Numbered from the stretch's first letter, positions 11,261 through 24,700 are shown. The stretch is DNA of 64,000 nt from Apus apus (GCF_020740795.1 NC_067300.1:434001-498000); one strand, 5' to 3'. Translations and numbers: made by a program. Notes: generated from the sequence alone by a model not told the origin.

Positions 11261-13299
11261 GACACTCAGAACCTTGCCAACCCCCAGGTATCCTCGGAAG
11301 AGCCCATCTGGGGACCTATGCACAACATGGATGGCCCTGGGAAGGTGTCAGGGACACTGTGCAATTCCCCAGTCCCTCCCACACTGCGGAATTCACAGGA
11401 GGGACTAATACTGGACACCTTCCCCTTGCCCCAGGCTCATCATTCCCTGGTTGCCATCCTCAGCATGTGGGCAGCCAAGGCAGGCAGTGAACTGCAGCTC
11501 CCTGGGGAACAGAGCACCTGTTGTGGGCCAGTGGAGCAGCTTCGTGGTGGTCAGAGCAGGGGCTGGCAGCATCTACCCCCATGGGAATGGGATGAGGTGA
11601 GGAGCAGCACAGGCAGCAAGTGGGGGGGCAGGGCAGGATGGGGCAGGACAGCGTCTGGCATGGGCACGGGGAAGACCTCCCACCCACCTGCAAGCTGCTG
11701 GGAAATACCCCATTTCCAAAGCAACTTGGGGATCCCGCTGCTGGGAGTGAGGTGGAGATGGGATGGAATAGGATCGGGATGAGGATGGGATGGAATGAGA
11801 TGGGGAGGGAAGGGGATGGGAATGTGATGGAAGGGGATGCTTGCCCTTGCTCTCTGCCTGCTGGGCACTTTTGCAGCTCCGTTCTGGAGTGCTGCTTCCC
11901 TTTTCCCCAAGGAAGGAGCAGCTGAGCTGTCTGGGCCCAGTGTGATGCTCGGGCTGGGTACAGGGGTGCTTTCCACTTCGCCCAGCTTCTCTCCTCCTCT
12001 TTCCCTCCCCTCCCTTTCCCCAGCTCTGAAACAAGGGAGAAGTCAGGCCCTGATGCCCACTTCAGGGGCTGGGGAGGGAGTTGAAGCCTGCCCTGCAGCC
12101 CCCGACAGCTTTGGTGGCAGAAGAGGGCAACCAAGAAGTCTGTAAAGCTGATGCTGGCTGTAGGATTCCTGCCTGTAAAGAGCATCCTAAACTCCACATT
12201 CCCACCTATCTCATCAGCAACAACGGGTCAGCCCCCCCCAGCAACACATAAACCAACCTCGGTGCTGGGTTGGCAACCTCAACACCAGGCAGTGCTGGAG
12301 GCATCAAGGCCAGGATGGGAACCTACCACATTGTTCCCTTTCACGGAGCCTTTTCTTGCTAACAGCACAAGAAGGGATGTTTCTCCTACCAGCTCCGGGG
12401 AAGAGCTTGCTCTTTTCCCAGCCTTCTGGCTCCTTCCCACAGCCCTTCTACAGCCACCAGCACCAGCTCTGGCTGCAGCTCTGGCTGCAGCTGCCACCCA
12501 GGCCAAAACTCAGGCAGAGCTCCCTGTGCCAACGTGTTATCCTAGAGCAGGGAGAGGCACGTGGAAGAATCTCCCAGGTGTCTCTTGACAGCATCTCAGG
12601 TGTCCTCCAGCAACAGGAGACACAGCACCCTTCTCCTCCTCCCCTCATCTCACCTCTGCGGTGACAGAAAGCCACACCACTGCGCCCACTCTAGGGTTGG
12701 ATACTGCCAACAATTTGGAGATCACCAGGAGTTCTAGTTCTCAGACTGGCTTGGTGCCTCAGGGCAGCACCCAGCTCTGAGCACAGCACACATGGTATGT
12801 GCACCTCCTGCCTTAACCTGGAACACTGCCTTGGTTTCCCACAGGCTGCTCCATGCCTGGACCCACAGCTGTAGCTGACCATGCCCCATCTCACCTGGCC
12901 TGAGCTTACCAGACCCATTCTGAATGTGCCCAGGGACCGTTTCCTTTTGCTCAGCACCTCCCTGTAGTGGTTGAAAGACAAAGGTTGGATACTCACCGCG
13001 AGCTGCACCAGGGCCAGGAACACGTGCGTCATGCCTGAGATGGTGAAGACTTGTTTTGGAAGCAAACCCACAAGTTAAAAAGGCTCAACCACTTGCCCTG
13101 GTATCTTTTAAGCAGCAGACTGAGCCAACACTGGATTAATTATATTATGGCATGATTGAGACTGTTGCTAGGTTACAGCAACCAGCCCCTAAGCCCATCC
13201 TACTGCAGGATTTCCCCAGAATCACTAATCCCTGAGCTCAGGGACATCCCAGGAGGGCAAGCAAGCACTAAGGTCTTGCCAAGAAGCAGAATCTACTCT
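11261..13299. other. Non-coding stretch with no recognised gene
   Basis: The first hundred bases may be a decayed continuation of the neighbouring CR1 copy. A GATGG-type low-complexity run lies at about 11752-11846, and a 12-bp repeat (AGCTCTGGCTGC, two copies) near 12467-12490. On the minus strand an ATG at 13032-13030 opens twelve mostly hydrophobic codons ending at a consensus donor at 12997; this possible exon is discussed among the findings. Nothing else could be supported. Confidence 0.45.
11752..11846. repeat. GGGATGGAAT-type low-complexity run
   Basis: A purine-rich run of GGGATG, GGAATG and GGGGATG words. It resembles the field at 5265-5720 but has no fixed unit length. It is probably the same class of short-motif expansion rather than a copy of that array. 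Confidence 0.7.
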
Positions 13300-13765
13300 G
13301 CTCTGGTGAGACCCCCCCCTGCAGGGCTGGGTCCAGTTCTGGGGTCCCCAACACAAGAAGGACATGGAGCTGTTGGAGCAAGTCCAGAGGAGCCACAGAG
13401 ATAATGGGAGTGCTGGAGCAGCTCTGCTGTGGAGCCAGGCTGGGAGAGTTGGGGTGTCCAGCCTGGAGAAGAGAAGGCTCCAGGGAGACCTTAGAGCACC
13501 TTCCAGTGCCTGAAGGGGCCCCAAGAAAGCTGGGGAGGGACTTTTGACAAGGGCAGTGAGTGAGTGATACAAGGTGGAACAGTTTAAAACTGGAAGAAGG
13601 GAGGTTTAGGTGAGATATTAGGAAGAAATTCTTCCCTGTGAGGGTGGTGACACTGGCCCAGGTTGCCCAGGGAAGCTGTGGCTGCCCCATCCCTGGCAGT
13701 GTTGAAGGGCAGGTTGGATGGGGCTTGGAGCAACCTGGACTAGTGGGAGGTGTCCCTGCCTGTGA
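13300..13765 (+). mobile_element. CR1 LINE fragment, plus orientation
   Basis: The plus strand runs in CR1 sense: GTGAGACCCCCCC, CTGGGTCCAGTTCTGGGG, GACATGGAGCTGTTGGAGCA, then GCCTGGAGAAGAGAAGGCTC and GGTTGGATGGGGCTTGGAGC. This is opposite to the copy at 10723. The 3' octamer tail is missing, so both ends are truncated or decayed. Confidence 0.9.
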
Positions 13766-16239
13766 TTCATTCCCTGCTGAAGGGAAGGATGCAAATTCCC
13801 ACCCCAGGCCTTGACAAGCCAGGGGAAAACCTGTTAGAACCTTGCAGGAGCAACAGAAACAGGGTGAAGCTGACTCCCTCAAAGGGCAGATCATTGCTCT
13901 CCTTGCTTTTGGCCCTTGTCATGCATCATGGGCAACGATGAAGAGACCTGGTGCACTGGTGAGCCAGCTGCTGGCTGCAAGTGGCAGGTCCCACCATAGG
14001 GTGCAGGGAGAGACGGATCATGTGGGAACCATCAAGTACCAGCCTTGCCATGAACCCATGCAGACTGGCACGGCCACTGAACAGTGACCTCTAAGGGGAG
14101 CCAGTGCCAAGGATGGCTGCTGGCACAGCCTGTCCAGCAGGACACAAGTGGAGCAGGGATACAAGCCCCTCTGCACAGGGCTGGGAGGGGGAGCAGGATT
14201 TAAACAACTGTTGACAATGGAACAAATAAGCATAAATTGGCCAGGAATAAATCTGAATGGCAATTAGCAGGCAGCTCCTGAGCCTCCAGGCAGAGGAGTG
14301 ATGGACACTGGAAACTAAGCTGGGCTGGGGTGGGAGCTGCAAGGACTGGTCAGTCTGTCCTTGTGCTGGTTTCCCACCTGGTATTTTGACCAATGGTGGA
14401 GGAAGCCCCAGGCTGGGTATCAGGAGACACGGTCCTTCTGGCACAGGCTGTGCCATGCAGGGCTTGGGTACACAGCTGAGCAGCAGCTTGATTCTCTTGC
14501 AGGGATGAATTTTGTGACAGCCACGAGCACAGATTAACATGAGCAAGATCTTTAGCAAGCAGGGACTGCTACCTGTGCTACAGTGGCTTGGGCCATCAGG
14601 AGACAGATGCTGTGAACACACTGCCCTTGCAGAGGAGGAACCACAGGGAGAGGATGCACAGGCACAGAGGATCCAGCTCCAGGCCACTTGGGTGTGGGTG
14701 AGCTGGAAGGTCTCACTAACAGCAGCTCCCAGCTGGGAGCCACAGGGATGCTGGCACAGAATGTAAGCCATGGTGCCTGCAGAGGCCAAAATGTGTCTGC
14801 TCTTGGGAGTATGACTTCACCCATGTCACAGCAGCTGCATCGTCACACACCAGGAGCTGTCAAGAGTGACAGGAGCTGTGAACCATCATGCTGGATCATC
14901 CCACTCCATGGACAGGAAGAATGACCCAAAATACAGGCTGGGTGCAGAGCTCCTGTTCATGTCTTGGGTCACAGCACAGCCCAGCTGTCCCAGCTGGGAC
15001 ACCAGACACAGTGTCCACAACACAGAGACTCCTGCAGAAGAGGGACAAACGTGGAGTGCCCTCTCCTCCTGGAGGGCTGCCAGACCAGCCTGTGCTTAAC
15101 TTCTGCCCCTCAGCTCTCACCCCTGGAGCTCAGTCAGCAGCAGAGCCATCCTGGCTGGAAACACAGCAGGCGGGAACAGGGGGGACCTGGGAGTTACCTC
15201 TCATGACTTCCCAGGAATGCTCTGGCTTCAAGCTGGCACAGGGGCAGCGAAAGGTGCAGTCCTATAGTGGCCGAGGGCCCTGCAGATCTCAAAGCCAGCA
15301 GGCAGGGGGGCAGGCAGACAGCTTTCAGGTGTGTGCCTCCAGCAGTAGCCCCTGGGTCAGCTCAGTCCAGCTGTCAGGCTACAAACACAGCTCTAAGGAT
15401 GCACTTCTCCCTCCTGCTGCTCTAAACCAAGCGAGACCTTGTACAGCATGCAGCTTTGGCCACCATTAACTGCAAGAAATTGCAGCTCTCCAGCCTCAAG
15501 CTCTGTATTTTTTTCATGGATGACTGATAAACCCAAAAGCAAATACACTGGTACCTCTAGAGATGCTAACAGGAACTATTTATATCAATGTGATCCTGCA
15601 GAAGCTTCCCCATAATGACAGGCACGTACACATGCTTTTTATATTTAGCTAATTCGAAAGACTGGGCAGGGGAGAGCTCAGCTCAAGCAAGGTCTGCTCC
15701 TTTCTCCCCTAACTCACACTTGCTGGCACTGGATTACACCTCATACTGAGCCCTAACCAGTTCAGCACTGCCTGAAAAAGGAAGAAGTCTAAGCCTAAAA
15801 AGCTCTTTCCTGCTATTCCCCTCCACACTCCTGCTTCAACCCCAGGATAGGACTTCTCTGGTCTTGCTGCCAAAGGCAAAACATGCCAGACATCCTCCAG
15901 GGGCTCTGGTGTAAGTAAAGAGAATCTCTGCATCTGCTTTTCTCTTTTAAATTAGTATTTTGGAATGCAATGACTCATCTTCGCTTGTTTTTGTCTCAGC
16001 TCTTTGCACTGACAAGGAACACCAGCAGCAGGGAGTGTAAAGGCTCCTATGGTGGTCAAATCTGGCCCAGGTGACATACAAACCTAAGCCAACATCAGGG
16101 GACTCAGCACCTTCTGCTCACCAAGAGCTGTCCCTGCAAGGAAGCAGAGCTGAGTAAAACCAGTGTCTCTCTTGACGCTGCATGGAACAGCAGCTCTCTC
16201 AGGTCTGACCTTAGTTTTGGGGAAAAAACTTAAGGTTTT
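13766..16239. other. Non-coding stretch, nothing recognised
   Basis: Base composition becomes less GC-rich to the right. A 232-codon open frame at 14091-14789 (minus) has no recognisable domain, is Cys/Ser/Pro-rich and looks accidental. No repeat family, RNA gene or convincing exon was seen. Confidence 0.5.
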
Positions 16240-16420
16240 TATAGACTCATAGAATAGTTTGGGTTGGAAGGGATGTTTAAAGATCATGTAGTCCACCTCC
16301 CCTGCAGTGAGCAGGAACATCTTCAAGTAGAACAGGTTGCTCAGAGCCCAGTCCAAACTGTCCTGGAATGCTGCCAGGGATGGGGCATCCACCACCTCTC
16401 TGGGCAACACGGGTCAGTGT
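16240..16420 (-). mobile_element. CR1 LINE 3' fragment
   Basis: The sequence opens with ACTCATAGAATAGTTTGGGT and GGAAGGGATGTTTAAAGATC, the antisense 3' end of CR1. It continues to CCAGGGATGGGGCATCCACC and CTCTCTGGGCAACA. It is a short 5'-truncated copy just beyond the inferred 3' end of RABL6. Confidence 0.9.
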
Positions 16421-16925
16421 TACATTCAATTTTTTTTTGTTTTGAATGCTTTTTAACTCAGTGCCCTATTCCACCAAGTGCAGGAATGCAACAGGGTGAG
16501 GAAGGGGCAGGGGGATGTCCTTCTGGGACACCATCCTGGAGGCACAGGCAGCTCCCGAGCTCGGGCAGAACATGTTTGTACAACACAGATTTATAGTCAG
16601 AATGGATTGTACCAGGTTTTTTTCGATGCAAAATGGAACATGACCCAAAATCTTCACAGAACAGAAGTGCCTTTCGAACGCAGCCAGCTGAGGCTCCAGG
16701 GCCTGCCTCCCCTTTTGTAGGAGAGGGCACAAAACCACAACCCAATCCAATTTTTCCTCCCCAAAAGTGCAAAGTTTGAACTGTCCCATGCAATTTCCCC
16801 AAAGTGTCACATGAAGTGCTCGGAGAAGCTGGCAAATGCTAATGGGAAACAGCCCTGAACAACATACTGGTGATGTAGCAAAAACCCTGGTTTGTTTTGT
16901 AGGAAAACAGTTACAGGTGCATTTT

Positions 16926-16949
16926 GGGGGCTGGGGGGGGGAGGGGGGG
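16926..16949. repeat. Guanine run with quadruplex potential
   Basis: Guanine runs of about five, nine and seven are separated by CT and A on the plus strand, so the RABL6 template side is involved. It lies just past the inferred RABL6 polyadenylation region, where a stable G-rich structure could affect transcription end; that role is speculative. Confidence 0.6.
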
Positions 16950-17009
16950 AAAGAAAAATGAAGCAGGTTAACTGCCTGCTGTTCAAGACAACCCTGGAGC
17001 AGATAACGG

Positions 17010-18506
17010 ATCAAAAGTACAGAACAAAAAGCTTTATAGGGATGTAGAAGGAAACCTCAGCTTGGATTTCATCGTTGACATTTCAGAAGAGAAAGGGGAG
17101 AGGGAGAACAAAACCAAACTACAAATCAACCTGCAAGCCACAGAGTAACGGAATGCACAGATCCTTGAGAGAGCTCCACTGCCTGAGCTGCACAAGGGAC
17201 ACCAGAACCAAACCAGAATTGGGCAGGGAGAACTAACGAGCTCCATCAGACATACGGGCTGCTCACTGAGAGCCAGGCAAGTGTGAGGGGCTGCCCTGTA
17301 GTGCCCAGCCTGATGCTGCTGAGCAGGCACCAACCATGAGCTTGTGTTCAAAGCAAAAACTGAAAGGCTTCCCAAACACATGGGATGGGAGGAGGTTCTC
17401 CACCTGGGGCAGGGAAAAGCAACACACTGGCTGCTGGGAGGCTTGGCCTGTGAACATGGCTGCAGTACAGGCAGAAGCTGGACCAGAGTGACACTATCTG
17501 AGCTACACTGGGTGTCCCTCTCCATGTAGAGGCAGACCATGTTTTACAGCATGACTGTGAAACACCTGAGGAGCAAATCCCTCACCATGCCAACACTTCC
17601 CTGCAGACAGTTCTGAAGCTCTGGATATCTTCATTTCCACATGAGAGTCATGTCCCTGAGAGGTACTGAAGGGAGTGGATTCTAGTATATGCAAATTCAA
17701 GGGGTGGGAAATGCAGAAAAGCACAGATTTCTCTCTCTCTTCTTCAGGTTAACTTTGCACTTTGCATTGTTTTCCCAAACTGCATAGCAGCTTACATGTA
17801 GTGTCTGAGACACTGGGGCCACGGAAATCAATGGGACATCATGAATTCCAACAGCAGCACCAGTGAGTGCTAATTAAGCTGCTGTGCAGAAAGGTCCCGT
17901 TCACAGGACTCCAAAATCACATGCGCTCTCTCTCACTCTGGCCCTCTGGCTGTGGTTTTAGAGCTGCACCCACAGCATGATCTGCTTGATTTAAAGCTCA
18001 TGAACTGCTGGGTGGAGCAATGGCCAATACAACCTTTCTCATTAAAAAAATAGGAAGGATAAAAAGTTAAAGATTTCAGACAGGCGGGCACGATGCGTTC
18101 ATGCGGCATGTTTTGTTGCACTCCTCTTAACAAGGTAGGAATTTCGGGTGTGCAGGAGTGGAATTTAGCAGGGGTGGAGCAGAAGGCAGGTCCCTTTGCC
18201 TCCCACACCCTGCCAGCTGCCCCACAGGGCATCTCTGGAAGGAAAAAAATGACAGCCTGGAAGCGAGCCTGGGAACTGTGCACTGAACCTTCCCCTTGCT
18301 CAAGTACATCTCAGCTGGATTTTCTTTGTGTAACGAATGCACTAGAACAGCACACACAGATGCAAAGCTTTTGTTTTGCCAGCTCTGGTTTGAGAGGATA
18401 TATGGCAAATGGCCAAAGCTTTATACATCTGCACCTGTCCTGGTGTGACTCGTAAGAAAGGATGGAGACAGCCATGACAGGAGAGTCCACTGCGTGTACC
18501 CGCAGC
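17010..18506 (-). other. RABL6: Probable RABL6 3' untranslated region and polyadenylation area
   Basis: This is unique sequence directly downstream of the RABL6 stop codon, free of CR1 insertions. I saw no AATAAA or ATTAAA on the minus strand here. The best candidate signal is the variant TATAAA at 17038-17033, followed within 30 bases by a T/GT-rich stretch (TTTTTGTTCTGTACTTTTG). That would give a 3' UTR of about 1.5 kb. Other non-canonical sites nearer the stop cannot be excluded. Confidence 0.4.
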
Positions 18507-18710
18507 CTACAGCTCCTCATAGTCCCCTCCTCCTCGTGGCTTGCTCATGCTGGCTCCTCCTCCTCCAAGAAAAGCCTCAAGTTCATCTATCTCATTGTTT
18601 TTCTCCTTGCTCTTCTTTTTCTTTTTCTTTTTATCTTTCTCCTCTTTGCTCTCCTCCTTCTCTTTGCTCTTCTTGTGTTTGCTCTTCTTTTTCACAGACT
18701 TCTCCTCTTC
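18507..18710 (-). CDS. RABL6: RABL6 last coding exon, Lys/Glu-rich C-terminus
   Basis: It encodes visible residues 670-736 and stops at TAG 18509-18507. The acceptor is TTTCTCAG|GAAGAGG. The chain is alternating Lys/Glu blocks ([14 protein letters not shown], then a run of seven Lys), followed by [11 protein letters not shown] and the conserved end GGGDYEEL. The lysine blocks are candidate nuclear-localisation signals. The exon is phase 0 at its start, in step with the preceding 50-bp exon. Confidence 0.96.
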   Translation of the reverse strand, partial: EEEKSVKKKSKHKKSKEKEESKEEKDKKKKKKKSKEKNNEIDELEAFLGGGGASMSKPRGGGDYEEL

Positions 18711-21700
18711 CTGAGAAATGATAAGATTTTTATTAGTAAATCGTCCGACCACACCAGTAACCCAGCTTAGATCACCCTGAAACTTGGCTCTGACAGGAAC
18801 CTTACTTAGGGTGAAGCATCTACTAGCAAGGCTGGCGTGGAGCTAATTCCAGAAGATCCTTCTGTGAGTTTGGACTGAAGAGAAGAAAGACCATCTGGTT
18901 TACATGTAGCAGTGGTCTGTCAGGCACTTTGTGCCTCAGAATACCACAGTATTGGACAGGCAGAAATGTCAAAGACAAAGCCTCCTGCAGACTTCCCTTG
19001 CTGCCTGTGATGAGGTCTGTCAGGGACACCCCTCTGCTCGGAAAAAGTCATGGTGCTATCAACAGGCTCAGCCCAGCAGAGATGCACTGCTCTATTGGAT
19101 CCTGTGTTTTACAAACTCACAGACTGCTTTTTCAAAATTCAGCTGCTCTAAAATACCGTTTTTAAGCTGCAAAGTGGTTAATGGTCTGCAGACCCTGGGA
19201 GACAGATCTGGCTGCAGGATGGGGGACAGGAGGAAGTCCATCAGACACACAGAGTGCTCTGTAGAAGGACAACCGTCTCCTTAGCTGGTAGATAATATGG
19301 CAGGTCAGGTCTGAGGAATTAAATAGTACCTCTTTGCTCTTCTTTTTCTTCTTCTTTTTCTCCTTAGAAGGCTGTTTATCTGTTCAAACAAACAAAAAAG
19401 ACCCCACAACATTGTTATTAATCAATTTGAACTGCAGGCAATTCTGCCCTGCCCTGATTTCTGAGAACAAAATGCTCCATCCTGGAGCCCAAGGCAAAGG
19501 CATTCCCAACTGCCCAGGGCAAACTGCACCCCTCTGGAAACCAACCCAGGCCCCAGCAGTCACACCCAAACTTCACCAGATACATCTAGTTTAATTACAA
19601 GCCTTTTACTATATATGTTACTCTGTGTTAGGAACACTGACCTGGATGTTCACTGTATCACAGCTACTAAGAAACAAATGCAGAGACCAGCTCTAAAACT
19701 GGGCCAAGGGCCAACTTGGGACTGGATTATTATTTCCAGGACTAAATAAGAGGTCCTGGGAACGATTTCCCTCTGACTCCACAATATTCGAGGGCAGACA
19801 GAAATCCCACCAGGCACAACTTGTGCTTCTGTGAGTCCCTAGCAATGGCAGGACACAGAGTGGACAGATGGGAGCAGCCAGGCAGGCTGTACTTGCTGTT
19901 CTTCAAACTGTGCATGGAAATGACAGCTCCACAAGGCCAAACTGTCAGTGCTGCAGCTCAACAGGGGTGGCTGCTTTCACTGTACTGAGTCCATCACTGT
20001 GAAATTGTTTGTCCCAGGTAATTGTGGCTGATGACTTGGCTGCTAATTAGGCTGCACTGCCTTTGCACAATGACTCTTTGAACAGGACTGCGTCTACATG
20101 GCTGTTCCACAGGAGGGTTTACAACTGCACCAGGTTTCATGGGTGGTACCTGATTGCCAGTCTTACCTACACATTCTTTTCCTCAGTTGATCTGAAAACA
20201 CAAGTCAGTCATAGGGAAGTCTAATTGCTGGTCAAGGTCCAACTGAGTACCAAGACATGTTTTTATATTAATCCCAGAAAGAGGAAATAGGAGGAAGCCG
20301 TATGAATTAATAAAGATGCTAAACTGAAGTTAAATTATTGACCTGGGCCTCTGCAGATGCACTTCTAGCTATTTCAAGCTGTGCTGTTCAGCCACTCAAA
20401 GTGACAAGCTGATGAAGCCATCACAGCCTGTGACACTTTGCTTACACTTTTGGAACAGCTATTCAAAGAAATCTCTCTCTGGTGCTGCTTACAGCTTTTT
20501 CTCCCCTTCAGTCTTTAACTTCTCGTCTTTCGTGGTGACACCAGGGGCAGATCTATAGGAAGTTGCTTTGCAGTAATGCCAAGAAAGCAGAAATTATTTG
20601 TGGAAGGGAGATGTGCTCCCTCAGGGGAAGGAAAAAAAAACTAAAAAGCTTGAGGAATGCTTAGGTTGTGATCAGAACCCCACCTCACCTTTCCCAAAAA
20701 TAGAAGAGCAAATTGGCAGAGTATGTCAGAGCATTTTGGTAAATCATTCCAAATTCTTGAGGGGGTGGACACTGCAATGCTGAGAACCACTTCCCAGGCG
20801 TGCAAGGCTAAGCCAGAAGCCTCATCCAGAAGCAGCTTGTGAAAGATGTGCTCCAGCTTCCAGCTGGCTCAGAAAAAATACATGGCTGATGCCATGGAGG
20901 AGCCCAGTTCCTCTCCTCCCCATAGGGAAAAAACTTAAAAGTTATCAATGCTGTGTTAAACCACATTATAAACTCACACAGGGCACTGCATGAAGTTAAG
21001 GGTATTTTATTTGGTGACAAGTGGCTTGCTTATACCCTGGAACCATTCTGGAAAAAACCAGATGCCTGACAAACAAAAACACCAAGAGTGGAAATAAGGT
21101 GTGACTTTTACCTTCCTCGCTGCTCTCCTTGGGACCAGTTTCCTCCAAACCCAAACCAAAGAGATCTGAGTCATTTTTCAGTTTAAAGGAGTGGACTGTT
21201 GATTTCACAGGCTGAGGTGGCTTTGCTAATGAGGTATCATCATCAGATATTTCAGAGAGATCTTCCCGGACTGGGAATTCATCCTAGAGACAAGAAAAGG
21301 CAGACAACACAGACAAATCTTTCAGCCAAGATCTCTGAGCACTTTATATACAAAGATGTCAATGTCAGCAGGTGGGGAGGAGGGAGGCAATGGTAGCTAA
21401 ACTGATCTGCTCTTGCCTGGAAAACAATGACCTTGATATCTATCTCTTGCCTCAGTAAAACATCTCAGTAGCACTGGTACTGGAAAGCAAGCTCTGGTAA
21501 CAACATTTGTGCTACCAAAATCAAATTTCTGATGTAAAGGAATTAAATGAGACCTTCAACTGTGTTAGCTCTACAGCATCAGCACCTAACTGCCCTAGAG
21601 AGGCAACTCTGTTTTGGGGAAAACCAAATCAGATAGGCTGAAAACTCCTCTCCAGACCTGACAGACAAAACCTCTTTCCTGCGTCACACTGTGGTGTCTT

Positions 21701-24700
21701 GCTTGTGTATCAGAGGTAGCACACAGCAGGGCCAAGGAAGTGGTCTGGGTTTGCAGAATAAATCCCTTCATTGAGTCAAAAGGGAATGTGCTCCTTGGGC
21801 AAATCTGCCCCCTTTAATGTGGGCTACAAATCAGGATGTTGCAGAGACTGGTTATCACCCAAACCCCCTCTGTCTCCGCATGATAGGAATGGATATCAAG
21901 TTTAACGATCTTGTGATACCTGCCCCCTGCTCCTCTTCAGAATTCACTGTCTATCCTTTCTTATGTCCTCCACGCTGACCTGGCTCTCTTGCTGGCCCAG
22001 GTGATGCTCCCTCCTCCTTGCTCATGGGGGGGTTTTACCACTTTGCCTGACCAGCAAACCTTGGACTTGAAAATCACTCACATGCTGTGGGGCATCTCCC
22101 TGACACAAGCTCCCTCACAGATCCCGTTTCTCATAATCACATGCACGGGAAGTAAACTTGCTCCAAATACTTTTGCTTTCATAATGAAGTGCCAGGAAAA
22201 GCAGGTAGTGAAAATGCTAAATGAATGGAAAATTACTTAATAAACAGCATGACACACAGGCAAGGTCAAAGAAACTGGGACAATCGTCCTTTCTGCAGGA
22301 TTCTGGAATGGTGCAAACACATAAACCACTCCTGAACACCAGCTAACCCAGACACCAGGGGTACCCCTGAACAGCAGTTCCCCATCCTAAATCCAGTGAG
22401 CAGTTTCTAGAGATCATTTTGCTGGCTGCGAATTTGGATCACTGAAATCAGAGGTATCTAGAGCAGGTTCCTACCAGCCCAGAGAAGATGTTTGCTGTTT
22501 CTCCATCTCTAGTACGTGCTGGGTGCAGAGGGGCTCCTGGTGCACCCTGTGCTAGAGCAGACAGCTGCAGGCAGCACCTGGCAGCTGCCCACATGTGCAA
22601 CCTCGCAGAGACATTACAGCTAACCTGGCTGTTCTGGGAAGTCCTTCTCCAGCAGATTTTCCTACTTCAGCAAGGAGCCTTGCCAAGCAAATTTCATTAT
22701 GACCCGTTGATTGCTGGACTGACTGTAAGGAACTCACTTATTCTCTCTCTCTACACACACTTCCACATGTTCAGCTTTGGGTGAAAACTATCAGCTTTGT
22801 ATTTTGTACCTTCCACACTGCTGGACTGACCATGCTTCGGACTTCCTGAGAATAAACAGCACATTAAAACCTGTAAACACAAACCTTGTTGCCATGTGGC
22901 TTCAACAACCAGCCATCAGTGGTTTGTGCTTATACCAAATCTCTCCAGATTGCTCAGCACCTGACTTGCTGGGACTGCTCCTGAGAGATGAGAGCAGATG
23001 AAAGCTCTGCTCCATGAGATGCCTCAACACTTTAAGCTCAGCTCTGTAGCAGTGCACAGCCATTCATCCATGTTATTTACCATTTTCTTCTTCTGGCTGT
23101 CAGAATCTTCACTTTCGAAGTCTGGGTCATCCATAACAAATGAGAGCATCTGAGTAGCTATTGGTCCCTCTTGGTCACTGTCAGACTCCTCAGGCTCTTC
23201 GCCTTTGACCACTTTCTGCTTGAGAGCATGTCCTTTGCTTTGGGAAGTGGTCTTTGGGGCCTGGACTGCTGCTGGGGTGGCAGTGGCAGCAGCTGGCAGG
23301 CTAGTGTTGACCTTGCTGCTGCTGTTTCTTTCAGACCCAGCATGTGGAGGTAAACTGTCAGGAGGCTTCGAGTCAGTTGCTTTGGTCAAAACTGCTTCAC
23401 TCTGTGGTTTCAGAGAATTTCTGGAAGACCTGAAAAGAAAGAAACAAATTGTCAGAGCCTGTACACACTCCCACTCTGTGAAACAAAGCAGTGACCACTT
23501 AATAGCTGAGCTTGCCTCAAGGGCTGCAGTGTGCATCTCAATAGGATGTGCATCTCATCCTAGGGGAGTGTGAGGTCAAACACATACCTCTGTCACAGTT
23601 TGACTCAAGAAGCTGGAGATGACCCTTGTGTCCCTGTGGATGCACAGGTGATGCCTGCACCAGCAGGCCATGCCTGACTGATGTGGTACGTGGAGAACAT
23701 GATCCAGCTCATTGTTCTGCAGCACATGGTGTGGTGAATGACTTCCACTCCATTCACCAAAAGATTCAACTCTTCCCTTCACACTGCTACCAACAGACAT
23801 TCAGCTACTCTGCTACAGCCTCTTGCTCAAACTTGAGAAAAAGACCAGGCCATTCCCCAGCAGAAACCCGCAGTAGCACAGCGCTCAGAGATGTGCTGCC
23901 CCGGGATGGTGCAGAAACCCCTGCAGAAAGCTGCCCCAGCTAAAACAAACACATCCCCAGCTTAGGGCTGAGGAACAGGCTGAGGGAGTCATGGAGATTT
24001 CCCAGAGGCTGCACAGAAGTGAGTGACAGGACTGAGAAGAGGCCCAAGTTTCCCAGCACAATCCCACACTTCAGGCTGTGCTTTGTACCTTTTTTTTTCC
24101 TGCTCTGTGTCGATGTCCTCATCAGGTATGAGGACAACCTTAGAGTCCTTCAGCTCCTCCTCCTCCTCACTGGAGAGAGTGACATTCTTGCTGGGCACCC
24201 GTTCAGCTGCTGGCACAGGTCTGCTGGGGATTCTGTCATCCAGATCCAGGTCATCTTGGAAACCTGCCACCATGGGGTTCCCCCCAGGCACCTCTCCATC
24301 GCTGCAAAACAGACAATGATCAGACACTGCAGCTGCAGGATGGGCTAGGACAGACAAGCAGACATCCCTGAAAGCAGGCTGTTCCTTACCTGGCTTTTCC
24401 GGCCAACTTCAGGGTCAGTGTCCCTCAGTCTGGGGCAGCTGTACTGCCAGCCTTCCCCTGCCCAGCTACCCCTTCAGGCTGGCCCTGCACCCTGTGGCAC
24501 AAGCCCTGGACAAAATGGGACACAGAAGGATGTGGCACACAATGGCTGCTACTGCTCAAGCTGAAAATAAGTGGCTGGAAAAGGTGAGCCTGTTGCTTCA
24601 GCTATATCAGAACATTTCTGGTCCAACATGCAAGGATCAGCCAATTAAGCTGTGGGAACAGCTTGCCTTAATCCCCACATCCAGTAATTAAACTTGATCA

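Noticed and set aside
14091..14789. 232-codon open frame on the minus strand
   Set aside because: Unusually long for its surroundings, but Cys/Ser-rich without any recognised motif and no splice or promoter context.
18507..18752. Reading the RABL6 last exon as starting at an internal ATG (18752)
   Set aside because: That ATG is in the intron; the acceptor at 18711-18712 and the phase match with the preceding exon show that the exon starts at 18710.
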